44,161 bases of DNA from Solirubrobacter phytolaccae. Its GTDB lineage: Bacteria > Actinomycetota > Thermoleophilia > Solirubrobacterales > Solirubrobacteraceae. Both the position numbers and the translations under genes were made by a program. The stretch spans positions 1 to 44,161 of the forward strand of contig NZ_JAPDDP010000067.1 of NCBI RefSeq assembly GCF_027587195.1, read 5' to 3'. The notes beneath the pieces were generated by a model. It had not been told where the DNA came from, did no database searches, and worked only from the letters and a program-made list of their open reading frames with translations. Positions 42,101-44,161 of the stretch are shown here, piece after piece; position 1 is the stretch's first letter; the number at the start of each line of letters is the position of its first letter.

Positions 42101-42602
42101 TGAACGTGTCGCCCTCGGCGCTGCCGGCGGCAAGATCGGCGACAACGGGCGCGGTGCGCGCGGAGAAGTCGACCCGGTCGGTGCCGTTGCCGCCCGTGTA
42201 GGCGTCGTTGCCGGCGCCGGCGAGGAAGACGTCGTCGCCCGTGCCGCCGGTGACGGTGTCGCGGCCGGAGCCGTCGGCGACCGTGGCGGGCGCCGCGCCG
42301 CTGAGTGTGAAGGTGTCGTCGCCGTCGCCGAGGTCGACCTCGGCGCGGGTGATCGTCGCGGCGCACGTGACGCGGCCCGCCTGCGGCAGCGTGCAGCCGC
42401 TGCCGGCGGTGAGCGGCGCGACGGTGTCACGCACCTCGACCGTGCCCGAGCCGGGCGTGACCGTGATCCGGTTCGTCTCCCCCGGTGCGGCGGTGACGGT
42501 CACGACACCGGCGGACAGGGTCACGGTCGCGGCGTGGGCGCTCGCGGGCGCGAAGAAGATGACCGCGAGCGCGGTCAGGAGGGCACGACGGAGGGACGGC
42601 AC
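39102..42602 (-). CDS. RTX-repeat protein fused to M15-type peptidase and lytic transglycosylase domains
   Basis: 1166 residues, GTG 42602, signal peptide LRRALLTALAVIFFAPASAH. Residues about 88-830 carry some 70 RTX-type nonapeptide units (GGxGxDxLx), which fold as a calcium-bound parallel beta-roll. Residues about 885-1000 match M15-type D-Ala-D-Ala peptidases: GEHPIGLAVDIV gives His932 and Asp939, and GNHLHLSW gives His985/His987. Residues about 1060-1166 are an SLT-type transglycosylase: catalytic Glu1076 in AGITEVESAHG, GAIGWTQFMPATW, and the DASGDGKADPYNAVDAIYST calcium-like loop. The two enzymes would cut peptide and glycan bonds of peptidoglycan. An RTX protein with a Sec signal in a monoderm, with two wall hydrolases at its C-terminus, is unusual. 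Flanked by LuxR and ROK regulators. Confidence 0.88.
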   Translation of the reverse strand: MPSLRRALLTALAVIFFAPASAHAATVTLSAGVVTVTAAPGETNRITVTPGSGTVEVRDTVAPLTAGSGCTLPQAGRVTCAATITRAEVDLGDGDDTFTLSGAAPATVADGSGRDTVTGGTGDDVFLAGAGNDAYTGGNGTDRVDFSARTAPVVADLAAGSAEGDTFTTVEQLTGGSGNDDLAGNSAANTLDGGSGDDVLDGAGGADVLEGGSGLDTADYSARTVAITADADGTNDDGASNERDDVRPSVERILGGSTGDTLTGASLAGNGGNDRLTGTNGDDALTGGTGDDTLIGNAGSDTLDAGDGHDTLTGGDGNDVLTAGTGNDKAYGEAGDDSLAGGDGTDTLEGGTGNDTLDGAASADTLKGGDGHDTIRGGAGDDQAWGGAGDDTLTLDDGADKGRGEDGDDRVEGGAGRDELEGGTGADALDGGTDNDTLAGNDGNDTLTDTAGGADKLDAGAGDDTLAAGDGADALYGGDGNDTLDGATGDDKLEGGAGHDTLSGSEGDDSLVGNDGNDTLNAGNGTNKLDGGNGDDALAAGDGDDALNGANGNDVLDGGHGSNKLDGGNGDDRLTSGNGADSLKGGDGNDSLSAGDGNDQLSGQDDNDSLSAGAGNDQLSGGTGNDVLTDPQGADLLQGDQGDDRLEAGPNDDRAYGGDGADLVSAGDGNDDVRGDNGADRLNGDAGNDQLSGGNDDDVLIGGAGADKLQGDSGRDTADYAARTNPLAITIDDQADDGELGEGDLVTTSIESVIGGTSNDRITGGAAHEQLFGEGGDDTIRGSDGNDTISGGEGKDRLWGNKGVDAVDGGAGNDRLDGRDALAETLRCGAGKDEAWADKADKPANCEKTHTTKAKANSQEAPAVAIETVTATATVKGIAKVTSKGRFVGIPGMPGERIDSRLLADIRYLVAKYKVRITDGYATEGHAAAGEHPIGLAVDIVPGPGGSWNDIDRLAKWAEPKQNRPRAPFRWVGYNGDANHGRGNHLHLSWRHTPSKRGQPAAVVWRLALSTPKLGKVASLNTLARRSNFNLGRKPSHKSGLRSPSPCSGSQILKPIWQRAAKSFGLKWQILAGITEVESAHGCNMGPSSAGAIGWTQFMPATWKMWGMDASGDGKADPYNAVDAIYSTARYLRASGAPGNYYKALFAYNHADWYVKKVQAAAKKYR

Positions 42603-42644
42603 TCCCTTGTGGTCGGCACCTGGATGTTCAGCTTTGACTACGTG

Positions 42645-44161
42645 TCAGCGAAGTGGCAGATCGTGCCGATCGTTGACGCCCAGCTTCTGCATCGCCCGGT
42701 ACACGTGCGACTCAACCGTGCGCACCGACAGCACGAGCCGCTCGGCGATCTGCGCGTTGCTGAGCCCGCGCGCCGCGAGCTCGGACAGCTGCGCCTCGCG
42801 CGCGGTGAGCTGCACGGCGACGCCACCGAGCCCGTCGACCAGCGGTGCCGCGCCGCCCTGGTCGGGCACATGGAGCGAACGCGCCCGCGCGGCCGCCCGG
42901 CGGGCCGAGTCCTCACGCCCGGCGGCGACGAACGCGCGCGCCGCGTCCACGCTCGCGAGCTGAGCGAAGTACGCCGCGCCGATCGCCTCGAACGCGTCCG
43001 CCGCCTGCAGGAGCCGCTGCCCGTCGTGGGCGACGAGCCCGTCCGCGTGAAGCCGGTACGCGGCGACGAGGGGCGAGTCGAGCCCGGTCGGGGCGAGTGG
43101 GCCGGGCGCGGCCGAGGCGGCGTGCGCCGAGCCGGTGTCGGCGTGCGGGCGGGACGCGACCCCAGCGGCGGGCGAGCCGGTGGCCGCGCCGCGCAGCCGT
43201 GCGGCGACGCGGGCCGGTGAGGCGCCCAGCAGCAGCGCCTGGTAGGCGAGCTGCGCGGCGAGCGGAGCCATGCCCGCGTGCTCGTCGGCCGCGGCCAGCA
43301 GCGCTCGCGCGGCCGCGGCCCGGTCGCTCGACAGCGCCGCCTCGGCGTGCTCCACGTACGGGCCGTGCGTCGGCAGCGGCGGGCGCACGGCGAGCCGGCC
43401 GCGCAGGCGCTCGCGGACTTCCCCGGCGCGGTCGGGGTGGCCGAGCAGGACCTCGACGCCCGCGCGCAGGGCGAGCGTGATCGGCAGGACGTGCATCGCG
43501 TCGCGGCGTTCGAGCTGGAAGTCGGACTCGTCCAGCCAGCGTTCGGCGTCGAGGAGGCGGCCCTCCGCGAAGGCGAGCGTGCCGAGGCCCAGCGCGGCGA
43601 GGCCGGCGCCCCCGTGGTCGCCGGCACGGACGGCGTCGGCGAGCGCGCCCGGCAGCACCGCGTGCAGCTCGTCCCAGCCGACGCCGGTCTGCAGCCGGTT
43701 GCCGAGCCAGACCGCGAACGCAATCTGGTCCGCGACGCCCCGCAGCGGCACCTCCGGGCGGGACGAGCGCTCGACGCTCTCGACGCAGCGGCCCGCGAAG
43801 AACAGGTTGGCGGCGTGGAGCGGCTCGAGATGACGGCGCGTCCCGCAGTCCAAAGCGGGATCGGCGAGCGCCGCCGCCGACCGCTCCAGCGCCGCCGCGA
43901 ACTCACCGGTGTGGGTCGCGAGCTGCATCCGCACGACGTCCAGCTGCAGCCGCCAGGCCGCGTCCGGCCACCAGCCCGCGGCACGCTCGAGCAACGCCCG
44001 GAGCGCGCCCGGCTGGGTCACGCCGAAGTACAGGACGTACGCGCGCTGCGCGAGATAGGCGAGCGCGAGCTTGCGCGCCTCGGCGTCAGCCGCGTCCGCG
44101 CGGCCGGGGCGCGCGCCGATGTCCGCCGCCGCGTCGCCGGGGGTCGCGTCCGCGCGGCCGG
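42645..44161 (-). CDS. LuxR-family transcriptional regulator, 5' truncated by window edge
   Basis: The frame stays open to the right edge (505 codons visible), so the N-terminus, probably a P-loop or other sensor domain, lies outside; a GTG at 44021 is internal. The visible part is a helical, TPR/MalT-like array (WRLQLDVVRMQLATHTGEFA, LAALGLGTLAFAEGRLLDAE, LRAGVEVLLGHPDRAGEVRE). It ends in a LuxR helix-turn-helix: LTAREAQLSELAARGLSNAQ, IAERLVLSVRTVESHVYRAM, QKLGV. Large LuxR (LAL-type) proteins are activators of neighbouring genes. It lies 42 bp upstream of the RTX/hydrolase gene on the same strand, so it could be cotranscribed with it. Confidence 0.88.
   Translation of the reverse strand, partial: GRADATPGDAAADIGARPGRADAADAEARKLALAYLAQRAYVLYFGVTQPGALRALLERAAGWWPDAAWRLQLDVVRMQLATHTGEFAAALERSAAALADPALDCGTRRHLEPLHAANLFFAGRCVESVERSSRPEVPLRGVADQIAFAVWLGNRLQTGVGWDELHAVLPGALADAVRAGDHGGAGLAALGLGTLAFAEGRLLDAERWLDESDFQLERRDAMHVLPITLALRAGVEVLLGHPDRAGEVRERLRGRLAVRPPLPTHGPYVEHAEAALSSDRAAAARALLAAADEHAGMAPLAAQLAYQALLLGASPARVAARLRGAATGSPAAGVASRPHADTGSAHAASAAPGPLAPTGLDSPLVAAYRLHADGLVAHDGQRLLQAADAFEAIGAAYFAQLASVDAARAFVAAGREDSARRAAARARSLHVPDQGGAAPLVDGLGGVAVQLTAREAQLSELAARGLSNAQIAERLVLSVRTVESHVYRAMQKLGVNDRHDLPLR

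Noticed and set aside
40000-42300. Dense periodic repeats that could be taken for a CRISPR or satellite array
   Set aside because: They are the 27-bp period of RTX nonapeptide codons in a coding frame, with no conserved direct repeat and spacer structure.
37869-43220. 1783-residue plus-strand frame over the ROK and RTX genes
   Set aside because: Val/Ala/Gly/Arg-rich antisense shadow of the RTX repeats; no domain recognisable.

Overview
The window is GC-rich (roughly 70%) and gene-dense. It has many GTG/TTG starts, few strong Shine-Dalgarno sites, and a repertoire of an extracytoplasmic-type sigma factor, LuxR, ROK, GntR and MmyB-type regulators, an Excalibur protein and large Sec-exported repeat proteins. 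This fits a soil actinomycete, most likely of the Solirubrobacterales (Thermoleophilia). The taxonomic call is inference from gene content and composition; no rRNA or tRNA gene was seen.

Layout. (1) 1-5469, minus strand: a 1727-residue polymorphic-toxin-like protein with an HExxH motif, four annexin-type repeats, a Gly/Ala-rich segment, a repetitive Pro/Glu linker and a short C-terminal domain. A partial Imm-5-like immunity gene follows 7 bp downstream and runs off the left edge. (2) 5.5-9.5 kb: a cupredoxin/PKD secreted protein, two hypotheticals (one frameshifted), and an aldo/keto reductase divergent from an MmyB-type regulator. (3) 9.5-13.9 kb: an accessory patch of small genes on both strands. 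It includes a frameshifted CBS/HEPN protein, a Tdi1-type immunity domain, a frameshifted DUF7660 gene, several unrecognised ORFs and an esterase. (4) 14-25 kb: Excalibur protein, seven-repeat InlB-B-like surface protein, threonine ammonia-lyase, GlcG/HbpS protein, membrane proteins, a sigma factor with its membrane-anchored partner, and an 8-amino-7-oxononanoate-synthase-fold enzyme. (5) 25-29.3 kb: a second short aldo/keto reductase and a GntR/ABC/permease operon with a visible palindromic operator. (6) 29.3-37.8 kb: exported proteins, namely a lamin-tail-domain protein, a small secreted protein, an M14 carboxypeptidase with a collagen-like tail, and another secreted hypothetical. (7) 37.9-44.2 kb: a minus-strand run of LuxR regulator (truncated by the window edge), an RTX-repeat protein fused to two peptidoglycan-hydrolase domains, and a ROK regulator.

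How it fits together. The window is dominated by cell-surface and secreted functions (adhesion-like repeats, wall hydrolysis, peptidase, toxin) and by small immunity-like genes, suggesting investment in contact or interference with other bacteria. The strongest leads are the annexin-repeat toxin with its immunity gene, the RTX/M15/transglycosylase fusion, intergenic hairpins sharing the loop CTGACCA, and at least five single-base frameshifts in G/C runs, all confined to small accessory genes.
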